A stretch of 64,000 nucleotides of DNA from Geosporobacter ferrireducens (GCF_001750685.1 NZ_CP017269.1:2459416-2523415); one strand, 5' to 3'; shown: positions 8,417 through 17,224, numbered from the stretch's first letter. The notes: generated by a model not told the origin, from the letters alone. Translations and numbers: made by a program.

Positions 8417-9991
8417 CTATACATCATCCTCCTTTTTTATATCATTCTTGGGTGTTTTCATCCGAATATTATCCTCCTGATGCAAGTACTGCGGCCGCTT
8501 TTTCATGAAGCGCAGATGTACTCTGATAAAGGCGTCTTTAAAGTCATTAAAGGTAGTGCTGCTGGCAGTATAGGGACTCATGTAAGGTACACCGAAGCTC
8601 TTCAGATTGCACAAATGGGTAATCACCATTAATAAGGAAAGAATCACGCCATACAGACCAAAAACAGCGGCCGACGCCATTAGGATAAATCTCAATAATC
8701 GGAATGCAATGGCAAAGCTGTAGCTGGGCGACGCATAGGCGGCCATGGCTGTCAAGGCTACTACGATCACCATCAAGGGACTAACCACGCCGGCTTCTAC
8801 TGCTGCCTGCCCCAATACAAGACCGCCCACGATACCGATGGTGGCACCAATGGGGGCCGGCAGTCGAATCCCTGCTTCCCGCAACAGCTCCAGCGCCCCT
8901 TCCATTAGAAAAGCTTCTAGAAATGCAGGGAAGGGTACATTGTTTCGGCTTCCTGCTACATATAAAGCTAAAGCCGTAGGCAGCATACCGGGGTGATAGG
9001 AGGTAACGGCAATATACAGTGCCGGCAGGATCAATGCAATCAAAATCGAAAGATATCGCAGGCCGCGAACGGCTGAAGCAATAAAAAACCGTTCATAGTA
9101 GTCCTCCGGTGACTGCAGCAAGGTCGTTATTGTAGCCGGTGCAACCAATGCAAAGGGTGTATTGTCGATAAGGATGGCTACCCTTCCTTCATAAAGTGCT
9201 GCTGCTACTACATCGGGACGCTGGGTATGCTGCAGCTGCGGGAACGGGGAACGCCATTCATCCTCAATCAACTGCTCGATATATCCACTTTCCATAATGG
9301 TGTCAATATCAATCAAATCTAATCTCTCTTTTACCATTTTCAGTACGGGCTTATTGACGATCCCTTCAATATACATGACGGCAATATCCGTCTTAGAACG
9401 CCTACCGATTTGCATCTGCTTGATACTAAACTTAGGATCTCGAATTCTGCGACGTACCAGAGCAGTGTTCATCCGCATGGTCTCCGTAAAACCTTCTCGT
9501 GCACCGCGAATAACGGTTTCTGTTGAAGGCTCACTCACACTTCTGGAAGGCCACTTTTTGGTGGCAATGATCACAATTTTTTCCCATTTATCTAAAATGA
9601 GTACAGTTTCACCTGAAAGAATATTGTCTACTGCTTCATTGATATCTTCCACTTCTCTTAAATCAGAAACAGAAATTGTCCCATCTTTGATCACTTCATA
9701 AATCTTTTGCCGCAGGTTATGGAGGTCTAAGTCTGCCATACGGGCTAGCAGCATTAAACTTTTCAGTACATTTTCATTCAATAAATCCTTATCTGCCAAT
9801 CCATCTACAAAAATGGTAGCAAAGCTCATTTTCTGCTGCTGGCCTACCTTAAATTCACGGTAAACCACATCATCAGTACCTTTTAGAATCTCTTTGATGC
9901 TTTCCAGGTTTTTCTCATAGTCTTTTTCTACAGGGATTTTTCCCCTGGGATCTTCTTTTTTCTTTGAAAACAGCTCCTCAAAAAAGCTCAT
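8417..9991 (-). CDS. gerAA: Spore germination receptor A subunit
   Basis: The 524-residue protein has the GerA/SpoVAF layout: a long hydrophilic N-terminal region, then about five membrane segments between residues 300 and 450, and a short cytoplasmic tail. Family motifs are EDEWRSPFPQLQHTQRPDVV, GRVAILIDNTPFALVAP and SPEDYYERFF. A longer frame exists, but ATG 9991 (MSFFEELFSKKKED) has GGAGGG at good distance and removes 16 unlikely residues. It is the first gene of the ger tricistron and is preceded by a REP-like repeat and a small membrane ORF. Confidence 0.93.
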   Translation of the reverse strand: MSFFEELFSKKKEDPRGKIPVEKDYEKNLESIKEILKGTDDVVYREFKVGQQQKMSFATIFVDGLADKDLLNENVLKSLMLLARMADLDLHNLRQKIYEVIKDGTISVSDLREVEDINEAVDNILSGETVLILDKWEKIVIIATKKWPSRSVSEPSTETVIRGAREGFTETMRMNTALVRRRIRDPKFSIKQMQIGRRSKTDIAVMYIEGIVNKPVLKMVKERLDLIDIDTIMESGYIEQLIEDEWRSPFPQLQHTQRPDVVAAALYEGRVAILIDNTPFALVAPATITTLLQSPEDYYERFFIASAVRGLRYLSILIALILPALYIAVTSYHPGMLPTALALYVAGSRNNVPFPAFLEAFLMEGALELLREAGIRLPAPIGATIGIVGGLVLGQAAVEAGVVSPLMVIVVALTAMAAYASPSYSFAIAFRLLRFILMASAAVFGLYGVILSLLMVITHLCNLKSFGVPYMSPYTASSTTFNDFKDAFIRVHLRFMKKRPQYLHQEDNIRMKTPKNDIKKEDDV

Positions 9992-10022
9992 GCTGTGTCT
10001 CCCTCCAATGCTTGATATATGA

Positions 10023-10096
10023 CGGAACGGTGAGGGCACTGTTCCCTACAAAATTCTAAAATGAGAGATGTAGGGATCGACGCCCTTATCGTTCCG
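10023..10096. repeat. REP-like element, GGAACGG family
   Basis: GGAACGG at one end and CGTTCCG at the other enclose GTTCCCTACA and TGTAGGGATCGACGCCC. The unit is a composite imperfect palindrome. Closely related sequence recurs at 52361-52486 and 59519-59600. Confidence 0.65.
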
Positions 10097-10128
10097 AATA
10101 AAAATCAGGATTCTCAGTCACATATATA

Positions 10129-10350
10129 TCAAAAAATGCGGAACACAACGTACATTCCAATACTGCCTACGATATAGGCAATCCCCATATATTTGCAAAT
10201 CCTCCCTTCTTTTTTTAGCTTTTTTTGCTTCAAGGAAGGGTAGTCAAGCAATAGCAAGAACAGCCCAATGGCGATCAGTACGAGTCCGCCGGTTGGCGTG
10301 TAGAGGTCTTTTACTTCTTGATAAAATAAACGTATCCATTTCAGTAAAAT
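10129..10350 (-). CDS. Small two-helix membrane protein, apparent ATT start
   Basis: This 73-codon frame has coding character and a strong ribosome site (GGAGAAGGTGAT) ending just before an ATT codon at 10350. No ATG, GTG or TTG lies between the upstream in-frame TAG and this point. The product begins ILLKWIRLFYQEVKDLYTP, has one hydrophobic segment GGLVLIAIGLFLLLLDYP, a lysine-rich loop, and a second segment YMGIAYIVGSIGMYVVFRIF. Its size and shape recall short membrane proteins of the CLC_0170 type described from Clostridia; that link is from memory and unproven. It lies upstream of gerAA in the same direction and may belong to the same transcript. Expected topology is both termini in the cytoplasm. 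Confidence 0.6.
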   Translation of the reverse strand: MLLKWIRLFYQEVKDLYTPTGGLVLIAIGLFLLLLDYPSLKQKKLKKEGRICKYMGIAYIVGSIGMYVVFRIF

Positions 10351-10410
10351 AGTATCACCTTCTCCAATGAAAGTCTCATACTATACTATTTGCATAATTC
10401 TCCATAGATA

Positions 10411-10446
10411 TGCAAAAGGAGCAGTCTTTAACTGCTCCTTTTGCAT
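10411..10446. terminator. Strong 14-bp hairpin between the nucleotidyltransferase gene and the small membrane ORF
   Basis: TGCAAAAGGAGCAG and its exact complement flank a short loop. It lies about 115 nt after the nucleotidyltransferase stop on the minus strand. The U-rich flank is on the plus side, so its efficiency as a minus-strand terminator is uncertain. Confidence 0.55.
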
Positions 10447-10479
10447 GTTTTGTTATAGATAGGCTTTACTCCCAGAAAA

Positions 10480-10530
10480 CGAGACATGGGGACACGCCTC
10501 TCCTACGTTAAGGAATTTCCCCAAGTCTCG
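10480..10530. repeat. REP-like element, GAGACATGGGGAC family
   Basis: CGAGACATGGGGACACGCCT opens and TTCCCCAAGTCTCG closes an imperfect palindrome with CTCTCCTAC in the loop. A second copy lies at 29330-29380. Confidence 0.65.
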
Positions 10531-10559
10531 TTTTTACAAAACTCACTTCTTTATTGGAA

Positions 10560-11294
10560 TTATATGATATACTTTTCTGCTATGAGAATGTCTTCCGGTT
10601 TATCAATGTCATTACCCACCTCAGGATAAGTCGAGATAATGGCTTTCCCCCGAATCCCCATTTGATTTTCTACCCGTGTCTCGATATCTTTGATGGAAAG
10701 CTTCCCGATCACCAGCTTGAGCAAACACTTGATCCCCAACAAGCTGCACATCCTAAGCGGATTTTTCCGATGCATCAGCATCTTTCTTCCTATTTCCATA
10801 TACCGTCCTACTTTTTCCGTATCTACAAAAAACAGATTGCCTCCCGTAAAAATTCCATCAGCCAGCTTTACAAAGGTTCTCTTTGCCTCAGGATATCTCC
10901 CCTCCAGCGTCTCCTTCTGAACCACGGAATAGCACAGGTCTGCTTCTAACGCCAGGCTTTGCCCCACAAAATCATTGATGGCATCCTTTGTAATCATAGG
11001 AATATCACTGGTAGAAATCAATATCCTTTTTTTCGGAAAGGCTTCAATTCCCATCTGTATATTGTCAATCAATGATGGACTGCTCTGCTTTATCCGCACA
11101 GTTTCGTCCAATGCTAATTTCTTTAATTCTTCCAGGTCTCCAATGACCAAAATTTCGTCTATGCACTGTGTTTCTAGTAGGGCATCAATTACATAGCGGA
11201 TCATTGCCTTATCTCGTATTTTTAGCAGCGACTTATTTTGCAGCCGCCCCGCCAAGGCTTCTCCTTGTCCCCCTAAGATCACAGCCTTTGTCAT
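10560..11294 (-). CDS. MobA-like nucleotidyltransferase family protein
   Basis: This 244-residue soluble protein has the NTP-transferase fold of MobA/IspD-type enzymes. MTKAVILGGQGEALAGRLQNKSL is the nucleotide loop, a degenerate form of the GGxGxRL(G)xxKxL pattern. ILISTSDIPMIT provides the metal-binding DxP. The C-terminal VGNDIDKPEDILIAEKYI is the D(I/V)D(T/K)PEDL ending of this family. The substrate is unknown. ATG 11294 is preferred over the GTG four codons upstream because GAGGTG sits 8 nt before it. The gene lies behind the GntR regulator and ispE, a grouping seen in several Clostridia, but no direct pathway link to isoprenoids is evident. Confidence 0.8.
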   Translation of the reverse strand: MTKAVILGGQGEALAGRLQNKSLLKIRDKAMIRYVIDALLETQCIDEILVIGDLEELKKLALDETVRIKQSSPSLIDNIQMGIEAFPKKRILISTSDIPMITKDAINDFVGQSLALEADLCYSVVQKETLEGRYPEAKRTFVKLADGIFTGGNLFFVDTEKVGRYMEIGRKMLMHRKNPLRMCSLLGIKCLLKLVIGKLSIKDIETRVENQMGIRGKAIISTYPEVGNDIDKPEDILIAEKYII

Positions 11295-11318
11295 ATTTTG
11301 TTTCACCTCTTTTTAACT

Positions 11319-12005
11319 CTATTTTCCTGCATTTTTATTCGCCAGCGTTACGATATTATTCTCTAAACTGTCAATATGTTGTTGGGCTACCTGCTGGGCT
11401 GCTACTGCATCCCGGTTGGCAATAGCCTCTAAAATGGCCTGATGCTCTACTAACAGGTCTTTTGGCTTGTTGTATTCGGAAAAATATGTGATTCTGAACC
11501 GCTGCACTTGTTCCTGGAAGCTTTGGGCAATCTGGATGAGCTTCGCATTGCGGGTCGACTTGAAAATCCTGTCATGAAACTGCATATCTTTTTCAACCAT
11601 ACCCTCTGTATTGCCGTTTTCAATGCATCGCTTAAAATGATAGGAAATCAACTCTAACTCTTCAAGCTCTTCCTCTGTCATTCGCTCTGCTGCCAAATAT
11701 GCCGCAAGTCCTTCCAAAACAGAGCGAACCTCTAGTACATCCAGAATGTCTTTGATCGATACATCTGCCACATAGGCACCTTTTCTTGGCACCATTACTA
11801 CAAGACCTTCTAACTCCAGCTTTCGAATAGCTTCCCTTACGGGCGTTCTACTGACCCCCAGGTGCTCCGCCAGCTGCACCTCCATGAGTCTTTCTCCTGG
11901 CTTCAGTTCCCCGTTGATAATAGAATTTCGCAAATGTTCAAAAACTACATCTCGAAGCGGTTGATAGTTTTGCAGCTTTAAACCATTGATACCCTGAAGA
12001 CTCAT
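11319..12005 (-). CDS. GntR-family regulator, FCD (FadR) subfamily
   Basis: The 228-residue DNA-binding protein has a winged HTH at residues about 15-80 (LRDVVFEHLRNSIINGELKP, then LAEHLGVSRTPVREAIRKLE, the GntR signature). An all-helical FCD ligand domain follows, with DIDVLEVR-type helix ILDVLEVRSVLEGLAAYLAA and the metal/ligand residues in DMQFHDRIF and EHQAILEAI. Regulators of this class repress until a small organic acid binds. The ATG overlaps the ispE stop as TGATG, so it is translationally coupled to ispE. Target and ligand are unknown. Confidence 0.9.
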   Translation of the reverse strand: MSLQGINGLKLQNYQPLRDVVFEHLRNSIINGELKPGERLMEVQLAEHLGVSRTPVREAIRKLELEGLVVMVPRKGAYVADVSIKDILDVLEVRSVLEGLAAYLAAERMTEEELEELELISYHFKRCIENGNTEGMVEKDMQFHDRIFKSTRNAKLIQIAQSFQEQVQRFRITYFSEYNKPKDLLVEHQAILEAIANRDAVAAQQVAQQHIDSLENNIVTLANKNAGK

Positions 12006-12871
12006 CACGCATTCCCCCTATTGTAAGTTTTGACAACATAAGTTTGTTTATATACCTTCGATAGGTTCTCACAAGCACTTCTTGCCTTGTGATAATCTTT
12101 GTACAATCCATAAACGGTCGGACCGCTCCCGCTCATCAGACTTCCCATCGCATTATATTCCATCATGCGCCGCTTGATGTCCTTCACGATGGGATGCATT
12201 GTTTCCGTCACTTGTTCCAACACATTGTGCAGGTTTTCTCCAATGGTTTGCAGATCGTTGTTCTCCATAGCCATCAGCAGTTTATCTGTGTCAGGATGCT
12301 TCTGAAGCTTTTCCAATTGGAGACCTTTATATACCTCTGCCGTTGAAACACACAAATTCGGTTTGCAAAGCACAACCCATGCATATTCTAATCCTTTAAT
12401 AGGTGTTAATTTTTCTCCAATTCCCTCAGCCAATGCAGCACCTTCTAATATGCAAAAAGGCACATCTGCTCCTAATGCTAAGCTATGGGCCATCAGCTCT
12501 TCTCTACTGGCTCTAATGTTCCACAACTCATTCAGCCCCAGCATCACCGCCGCACCATCGGTGCTGCCCCCGGCTAAGCCTGCTGCCACAGGGATTTGTT
12601 TGTTTATATATATATATACACCCTTGTGGATATTATACTGCTCCTGCATCAGCTTTGCAGCTTTATAGGCGATATTGCCTTCATCCTTCGGGATAAAACC
12701 GCAGTTGCTTTCCAGTATAATCCCACCCTCAATCTCTTTAATTTCTACCTCGTCGTAGAGATCTACCTGCTGCATGATCATTTTTACTTCATGATAGCCA
12801 TCGATCCTTCTGCCTAATACATCCAGGGATATGTTAATCTTAGCCCTGGCCTTGCGTCTGATTTCTTTCAC
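12005..12871 (-). CDS. ispE: 4-diphosphocytidyl-2-C-methyl-D-erythritol kinase
   Basis: IspE phosphorylates CDP-methylerythritol in the MEP isoprenoid pathway. This 288-residue GHMP kinase shows ARAKINISLDVLGRRIDGYH at the N-terminus, the ATP loop PVAAGLAGGSTDGAAVMLGL in the middle, and MSGSGPTVYGLY near the C-terminus. Start GTG 12871 is chosen because AGGAG stands 8 nt before it; GTG 12880 would add three residues and overlap that site. It is the first gene of an ispE-gntR-nucleotidyltransferase unit. Confidence 0.93.
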   Translation of the reverse strand: MKEIRRKARAKINISLDVLGRRIDGYHEVKMIMQQVDLYDEVEIKEIEGGIILESNCGFIPKDEGNIAYKAAKLMQEQYNIHKGVYIYINKQIPVAAGLAGGSTDGAAVMLGLNELWNIRASREELMAHSLALGADVPFCILEGAALAEGIGEKLTPIKGLEYAWVVLCKPNLCVSTAEVYKGLQLEKLQKHPDTDKLLMAMENNDLQTIGENLHNVLEQVTETMHPIVKDIKRRMMEYNAMGSLMSGSGPTVYGLYKDYHKARSACENLSKVYKQTYVVKTYNRGNA

Positions 12872-13001
12872 CAAATTCACTCCTCATAAGGATTGTGTCT
12901 ATTTTTATTGTATCACTCGTCTTATCCAATCATGTATGCAATATATAATATTATATACTGCATATCTAAATTCCTTCAACCCTAGGAGAGAAAAGAAAAA
13001 A

Positions 13002-13024
13002 AGAGACGAATTTTCTTCGTCTCT
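13002..13024 (-). terminator. Intrinsic terminator of the sipW-tasA surface locus
   Basis: AGAGACGAA pairs with TTCGTCTCT. On the minus strand it follows the stop at 13042 and runs straight into TTTTTTTCTTTTC, a textbook terminator. Confidence 0.85.
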
Positions 13025-13041
13025 AAATACATAGCAGCCTT

Positions 13042-14745
13042 TTATTCTAATGGAGATGTCTCATCTTCTTCTTTTTTATTGATAACTGTTTCCTCGAACA
13101 TTTTTACCTTAAGACTTTTGATAGATTCATCTTTGCTTCCGTCATTATGACCATCTGATGCCTTTTCTGAATGATCACTGTTTTGACCTGCGTTTTCAAC
13201 TGCTGGTTGCTCCGGTTTAGTCTCTTCTCCAGGGTCCTCTCCTGCTGGTTGCTCCGGTTTAGTCTCTTCCCCAGGGTTCTCCCCTGCTGGCGGCTCTTCC
13301 GGTTTAATCTCTTCCCCAGGGTTCTCCCCTGCTGGCGGCTCTTCCGGTTTAATCTCTTCCCCAGGGTCCTCCCCTGCTGGCGGCTCTTCCGGTTTAATCT
13401 CTTCCCCAGGGTCCTCTCCTGCTGGCGGCTCTTCCGGTTTAATCTCTTCCCCAGGGTCCTCCCCTGCTGGCGGCTCTTCCGGTTTAATCTCTTCCCCAGG
13501 GTCCTCTCCTGCTGGCGGCTCCTCCGGTTTAATCTCTTCTCCAGGGTCCTCTCCTGCTGGCGGCTCCTCCGATCTACCTACTGCCGACGAAGCAGCTCCA
13601 CCGCCTCCTGATGAAGATATTTCCAGCTGATTTTGCAGGCTATAAACCTGAGATTGCAAATCATCGACTTTCAGTAATAATTTACTATTTTCTTCTTGTA
13701 GTTTTTTATTTTCTGCGGATAAGCTTTCTTTCTCCTGCTTTAAATCCTCATTTTCAGCCATCAATTCCTCGTTTTGCTCTACAAACTCCTCTATCTGCTT
13801 TGTTAAACTGACAATCTCAGAGATTTTTCCATTCAGTTGGCTTACTAAATCCAGCACGGTCTGATAAACTTCATCTAAATAAGTAGTTAATTGAGGTACA
13901 AGGATATTCAAAAGCTTCTGCTGATCTTCTGGGATCTCCAGCTTTGTAATTGGAGTTACAACCGCCTCGAATTCGTTACTTTTATTGTTAAGTGCTGTCC
14001 TATTTTTTTCCTGTTGTCTGAGAAGTGCAGGTGCTTGCTGAATGGATACCTCCAGCTGGTTTTCACCTGAGTTCCCCCACCTTACTTCTTCCCAATTTCC
14101 ATAACTGGCTACGGTGGAGATCATCTCTGTCAATTCCTGCTGCAATGCTTCTTGCTTTTCATCCGTATCTTCAATTTCTATAGGCTTTCTTCGCACTTGT
14201 TGTTCGAAGCATTTTTTCAAATAAGAGATGTTAAAGGATACGGGTACTTCCTTATCTATAAATCCGTTGAGATACTTCGCTCTAATCACGCCATTAACGG
14301 TTTCCTTTTTGAGTAGTTCATGAAACAACAATTCTACTCTTTGCGGCAAGTTTATAATGGGTTCGATAGGTATTTTATACAGCTGATTCTTACGCAACTC
14401 TACCGGATTAATATGGAGAATATAATCAGGAAGATTTGTTAGCGCATTCTTCTCTGGCGTCCCGATTTCTACAGTAAAGTAAATAATCGGTGCATATTTT
14501 AAATCTTCAGCACCTTGTATATGGATTTCTGCATATTCTCCCGGTATCTTTTGAATTATTTCAAAGGTAGGCAGGATCTCCTCTGAAGATACAGCACTTA
14601 CTTCTATACTTCTTGGCATTAACTCAGAGAAGTAGGAATAAGTATCCAGCATTCCCAAAAGTGCCATGCTAACTAACAACCCGGAAAGCAGACAACAAAA
14701 AACCCGTAGGCACAGAAATCCTATTCCAGATTTTTTATAGGTCAC
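13042..14745 (-). CDS. Membrane-anchored coiled-coil protein with 15-residue acidic proline repeat
   Basis: The 567-residue protein starts at GTG 14745 behind GGAGGTG. Residues about 8-32 form one hydrophobic anchor or signal (GFLCLRVFCCLLSGLLVSMA). A predicted extracellular region of about 250 residues has no recognised domain. Residues about 300-375 are a heptad-rich coiled coil (EQNEELMAENEDLKQEKESL). After a serine-glycine linker come about eight copies of EEPPAGEDPGEEIKP, then a hydrophilic lysine-rich tail. The repeat region should be an extended, negatively charged spacer, as in wall-spanning or stalk proteins. It is the last gene of the sipW-tasA-SLH group and ends at a strong terminator, so a surface structural or anchoring role is inferred. 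No enzymatic motif is visible. Confidence 0.8.
   Translation of the reverse strand: MTYKKSGIGFLCLRVFCCLLSGLLVSMALLGMLDTYSYFSELMPRSIEVSAVSSEEILPTFEIIQKIPGEYAEIHIQGAEDLKYAPIIYFTVEIGTPEKNALTNLPDYILHINPVELRKNQLYKIPIEPIINLPQRVELLFHELLKKETVNGVIRAKYLNGFIDKEVPVSFNISYLKKCFEQQVRRKPIEIEDTDEKQEALQQELTEMISTVASYGNWEEVRWGNSGENQLEVSIQQAPALLRQQEKNRTALNNKSNEFEAVVTPITKLEIPEDQQKLLNILVPQLTTYLDEVYQTVLDLVSQLNGKISEIVSLTKQIEEFVEQNEELMAENEDLKQEKESLSAENKKLQEENSKLLLKVDDLQSQVYSLQNQLEISSSGGGGAASSAVGRSEEPPAGEDPGEEIKPEEPPAGEDPGEEIKPEEPPAGEDPGEEIKPEEPPAGEDPGEEIKPEEPPAGEDPGEEIKPEEPPAGENPGEEIKPEEPPAGENPGEETKPEQPAGEDPGEETKPEQPAVENAGQNSDHSEKASDGHNDGSKDESIKSLKVKMFEETVINKKEEDETSPLE
13201..13570. repeat. 45-bp tandem repeat array, about 8 copies, inside a CDS
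   Basis: The unit is exactly 45 bp, encoding EEPPAGEDPGEEIKP. Internal copies are almost identical, with scattered C/T changes (GGGTCC versus GGGTTC). The copies nearest the protein C-terminus are diverged or one codon shorter. High identity suggests recent expansion by slippage or recombination. Confidence 0.9.
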
Positions 14746-14778
14746 ACATCTTCACCTCCTTAAATTTTTATTATCATT

Positions 14779-15984
14779 TCATTCATTTTTACTTGCATGC
14801 TCCTCATGAAGGCCCAGCAGCTTGCAGATGATTACAAAAGCCTCTGCCCGGGTAATATCATTTAACGGCTTAAAAGAGCCATCGGGGTATCCTACGAGAA
14901 TCTCCTGATCTACACCTGCTTTTACATATTCTAAGGCCCAATCTCCGATTTTATCCTTATCCGTAAAGGTTAATTCTATATCTGATGATTCCTGTTCAAA
15001 TCCCCGGATGAGTACGGTGACCATCTCCTGTCTGGAAATATTTTTGTTGGCTTTAAACCGTTTCAGAGGATAGCCCTTAAATATTCCCTTTTCACTGGTA
15101 GCGATAATATATCCCTTCGCCCAGCCGGGTATCCAATCAATATATCCTGAGAAGAACTTATTCTTCTCTTCCAGCTTCAACGCCCTGCCAATAAGTACAG
15201 CAGATTCTGCCCTGGTGATGGGGCGATCCGGTCGAATGGTTCCATCAGGATAGCCTTTAATAATGTCATGCTCCAATAGCGTAACAATACAATCATGGGC
15301 CCAGTGTCCCGCTATATCCGGAATCACCTCAATGGGTTCTTCTTCCATAAGTTCACCTGGTCTGTCCGGTCGGTCGGGTCGATCCGGCCGATCCGGTTTA
15401 TCCGGATCACTGGATCCATCCTCCAGTTCCTTCACATTTACTGTGAAGTCTATTTTACCGGCAATACCAGCCACATTAATTTCAGCACTTTCATCCATCT
15501 TGATGGTATATACAAGATCTATATAGTTATTATTACCGATCGCAATGGAACAGGCGGCACCAGACTTGAAGCCGGAAAAATCCCCATCATAGATCGTACC
15601 CTTTAGCAGGCTATCCAGTGGATTTTTATAATCTACCTTGATTTTCATTTTTTCCATATAGTCTTTGGCATCCTTATGGTCAAAAGATAGCTCTTCACCT
15701 TTCCTTTTTAAGGATATACTCATACCGATTGTATTTAAGGTGATTTTTTTTCCATATTTGTTTTCCACTCTAAGTACACTGCTGGCAGAGTAGCCTGGAT
15801 ACCAAGGGCCTTTAGCTCCAATGCCATTACTTTTAAAAATAGCTCCTGCCTTACTGCTGCTTCCTCCTACCACAATGGCGGTGTAGCTATCCTCTGCATA
15901 TATAAAGCTGGGTATGATGAGTTGGATCAGTAATAATAAAATCAAAGACAGCCTCAAGGTTTTTGAGGTAGATTTTTTGAACAT
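14779..15984 (-). CDS. Exported S-layer homology (SLH) protein
   Basis: The 401-residue protein has a signal peptide (LRLSLILLLLIQLIIPSFIYA). An N-terminal beta-rich region of about 160 residues is not recognised; its secretion context suggests a matrix- or adhesin-type domain. A PDRPDRPDRP linker (residues about 195-210) is followed by three SLH domains: DIAGHWAHDCIVTLLEHDII, then WIPGWAKGYIIATSEKGIFK, then IGDWALEYVKAGVDQEIL, each closed by a TRAE/SRQE motif. SLH domains bind pyruvylated wall polymer, so this protein should be held on the cell wall. It lies between the TasA-like gene and the repeat coiled-coil gene and could be the wall anchor of that system. Confidence 0.88.
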   Translation of the reverse strand: MFKKSTSKTLRLSLILLLLIQLIIPSFIYAEDSYTAIVVGGSSSKAGAIFKSNGIGAKGPWYPGYSASSVLRVENKYGKKITLNTIGMSISLKRKGEELSFDHKDAKDYMEKMKIKVDYKNPLDSLLKGTIYDGDFSGFKSGAACSIAIGNNNYIDLVYTIKMDESAEINVAGIAGKIDFTVNVKELEDGSSDPDKPDRPDRPDRPDRPGELMEEEPIEVIPDIAGHWAHDCIVTLLEHDIIKGYPDGTIRPDRPITRAESAVLIGRALKLEEKNKFFSGYIDWIPGWAKGYIIATSEKGIFKGYPLKRFKANKNISRQEMVTVLIRGFEQESSDIELTFTDKDKIGDWALEYVKAGVDQEILVGYPDGSFKPLNDITRAEAFVIICKLLGLHEEHASKNE

Positions 15985-16063
15985 ATTCTCATATTCACCT
16001 CCTTACATAAATAAAATTAAGGATTTAAAATTATTTAAATGCTTAATTTTATTTATGTTTTAA

Positions 16064-16087
16064 AAGGGTGGATGTACATCCACCCTT
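16064..16087 (-). terminator. Perfect 24-bp palindromic terminator after the TasA-like gene
   Basis: AAGGGTGGATGT and its complement form a self-complementary 24-mer. On the minus strand it lies 20 nt after the stop and leads into TTTTAAAAC. It may partly separate expression of the TasA-like gene from the SLH gene downstream. Confidence 0.7.
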
Positions 16088-16107
16088 CTTTAATGTTAAT
16101 CAAGAAA

Positions 16108-17115
16108 TTATGGTCTAAACCAGTTATGTACTGCACTTGGATCTGATAGATTTGTAAGATCTAGATCTATCCATACTTTGGCTAGTAAAGCTCCAAATTC
16201 ATTTGTTATCTCAATAGAAACAAAGCTAAAGTCAGAAGGAGTAGTTATACGCCATCCATAAGTATTTGTTTTGTCCTCTAAATAATTATATGGGCTCACT
16301 CCACCTTCTGCATAGTAAAGTAACGCATTATTAAATGCGAATTTATCTCCATTTTTAGAAACTCTAAATCCTAAATTTCCAAATTGTGGGTGATTTTTAA
16401 TTATTAATTCCTTTTCAGTTTCACTTGCTAATAATTCCACCTCAACATTTGAATTGGAAGATGTTATATCTGAGCCAATGAGCTTATCAACTTCAAGTTT
16501 AGCTTTTGCTGTTAAAGGCTCTGGTGTTACAGGAGGTACTGCTATCTTTCCTTGTTTTGCTTCAACCTTTAAAACAAAGTTTCCGCTTAATCCAGCGAAT
16601 TCAACATCAGCTGATCGTGTTTCTCCTTCAGCAATTCCACTTCCCCAAGGCCATTTCACATTTAAAACAAACTCATCTTTCCCCTTGTTTGTTACTGGAA
16701 ACTTCACAGCATCCCCATTTAAAGTCAGTCTCTTCGTAGGACCCTCTTCCCCATTCATGGTCACTCTAAATTGAATAGGCGTTCCTGTACTAAATAAACT
16801 TGACGGAGTGCCGGTGACTCCTGCTTCGCTTTCTCCATCAGCTGTAAGCACTTTTACTAAGTATTCCACAGGAACCTCTGTACCAGCTTTATCAATAGAA
16901 AACTCATAATTATTTTCTTCACCAGGAGCTAATTTCACTGAATCAGCAGTAAATTCCTCTTGTAATATACCGCCTGGACTAACTTCCCATGCTGCTGCCA
17001 CAACTTCATTGGCCTCACTGGTGAACATTTGAGCATAGTATGCAATGGTTCCCATGCCTGCACCAAACATTAAAACTCCGATTAATAAAATGCTCAGTAT
17101 AATTCTCTTATTCAT
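16108..17115 (-). CDS. TasA/camelysin-like secreted protein with SipW-type signal
   Basis: The 335-residue protein begins MNKRIILSILLIGVLMFGAG, then MGTIAYYAQMFTSEANEVV, the pattern of SipW-dependent signal peptides with an aromatic-rich segment just after the hydrophobic core. Residues about 30-195 resemble the TasA/camelysin (Peptidase_M73) fold, including the LAPGEENNYEFSIDKAGTEV strand. The C-terminal 135 residues are unassigned, so the protein is longer than most TasA proteins (about 260). TasA proteins polymerise into matrix fibres in Bacillus. The dedicated signal peptidase gene is next upstream, supporting processing by that enzyme. Fibre formation here is an inference. Confidence 0.75.
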   Translation of the reverse strand: MNKRIILSILLIGVLMFGAGMGTIAYYAQMFTSEANEVVAAAWEVSPGGILQEEFTADSVKLAPGEENNYEFSIDKAGTEVPVEYLVKVLTADGESEAGVTGTPSSLFSTGTPIQFRVTMNGEEGPTKRLTLNGDAVKFPVTNKGKDEFVLNVKWPWGSGIAEGETRSADVEFAGLSGNFVLKVEAKQGKIAVPPVTPEPLTAKAKLEVDKLIGSDITSSNSNVEVELLASETEKELIIKNHPQFGNLGFRVSKNGDKFAFNNALLYYAEGGVSPYNYLEDKTNTYGWRITTPSDFSFVSIEITNEFGALLAKVWIDLDLTNLSDPSAVHNWFRP

Positions 17116-17200
17116 TTTTCAAAGATCCTCCTCTTTTTCTGTTTTTTCTTTCATTTTTGTGGTAAAATAAGCCTAGAAGATATTTTTTTATTGCTTTTTT

Positions 17201-17224
17201 GGGTGATCTTGTCAGAGATGACCC
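17201..17224. other. Hairpin between sipW and the TasA-like gene
   Basis: GGGTGATC and GATGACCC form an imperfect stem in the 209-bp gap. On the minus strand it is followed by A residues rather than U, so it is more likely an mRNA processing or stability element than a terminator. Confidence 0.35.

Noticed and set aside
13201-13570. Regularly repeated DNA that might suggest a CRISPR array
   Set aside because: Units are contiguous with no unique spacers and keep the reading frame of a protein, so this is a coding tandem repeat.
13171-13611. 146-codon plus-strand frame opposite the repeat array
   Set aside because: It is the antisense shadow of the 45-bp repeat (repeated RVLPCWRLFRFNLF) and has no ribosome site.
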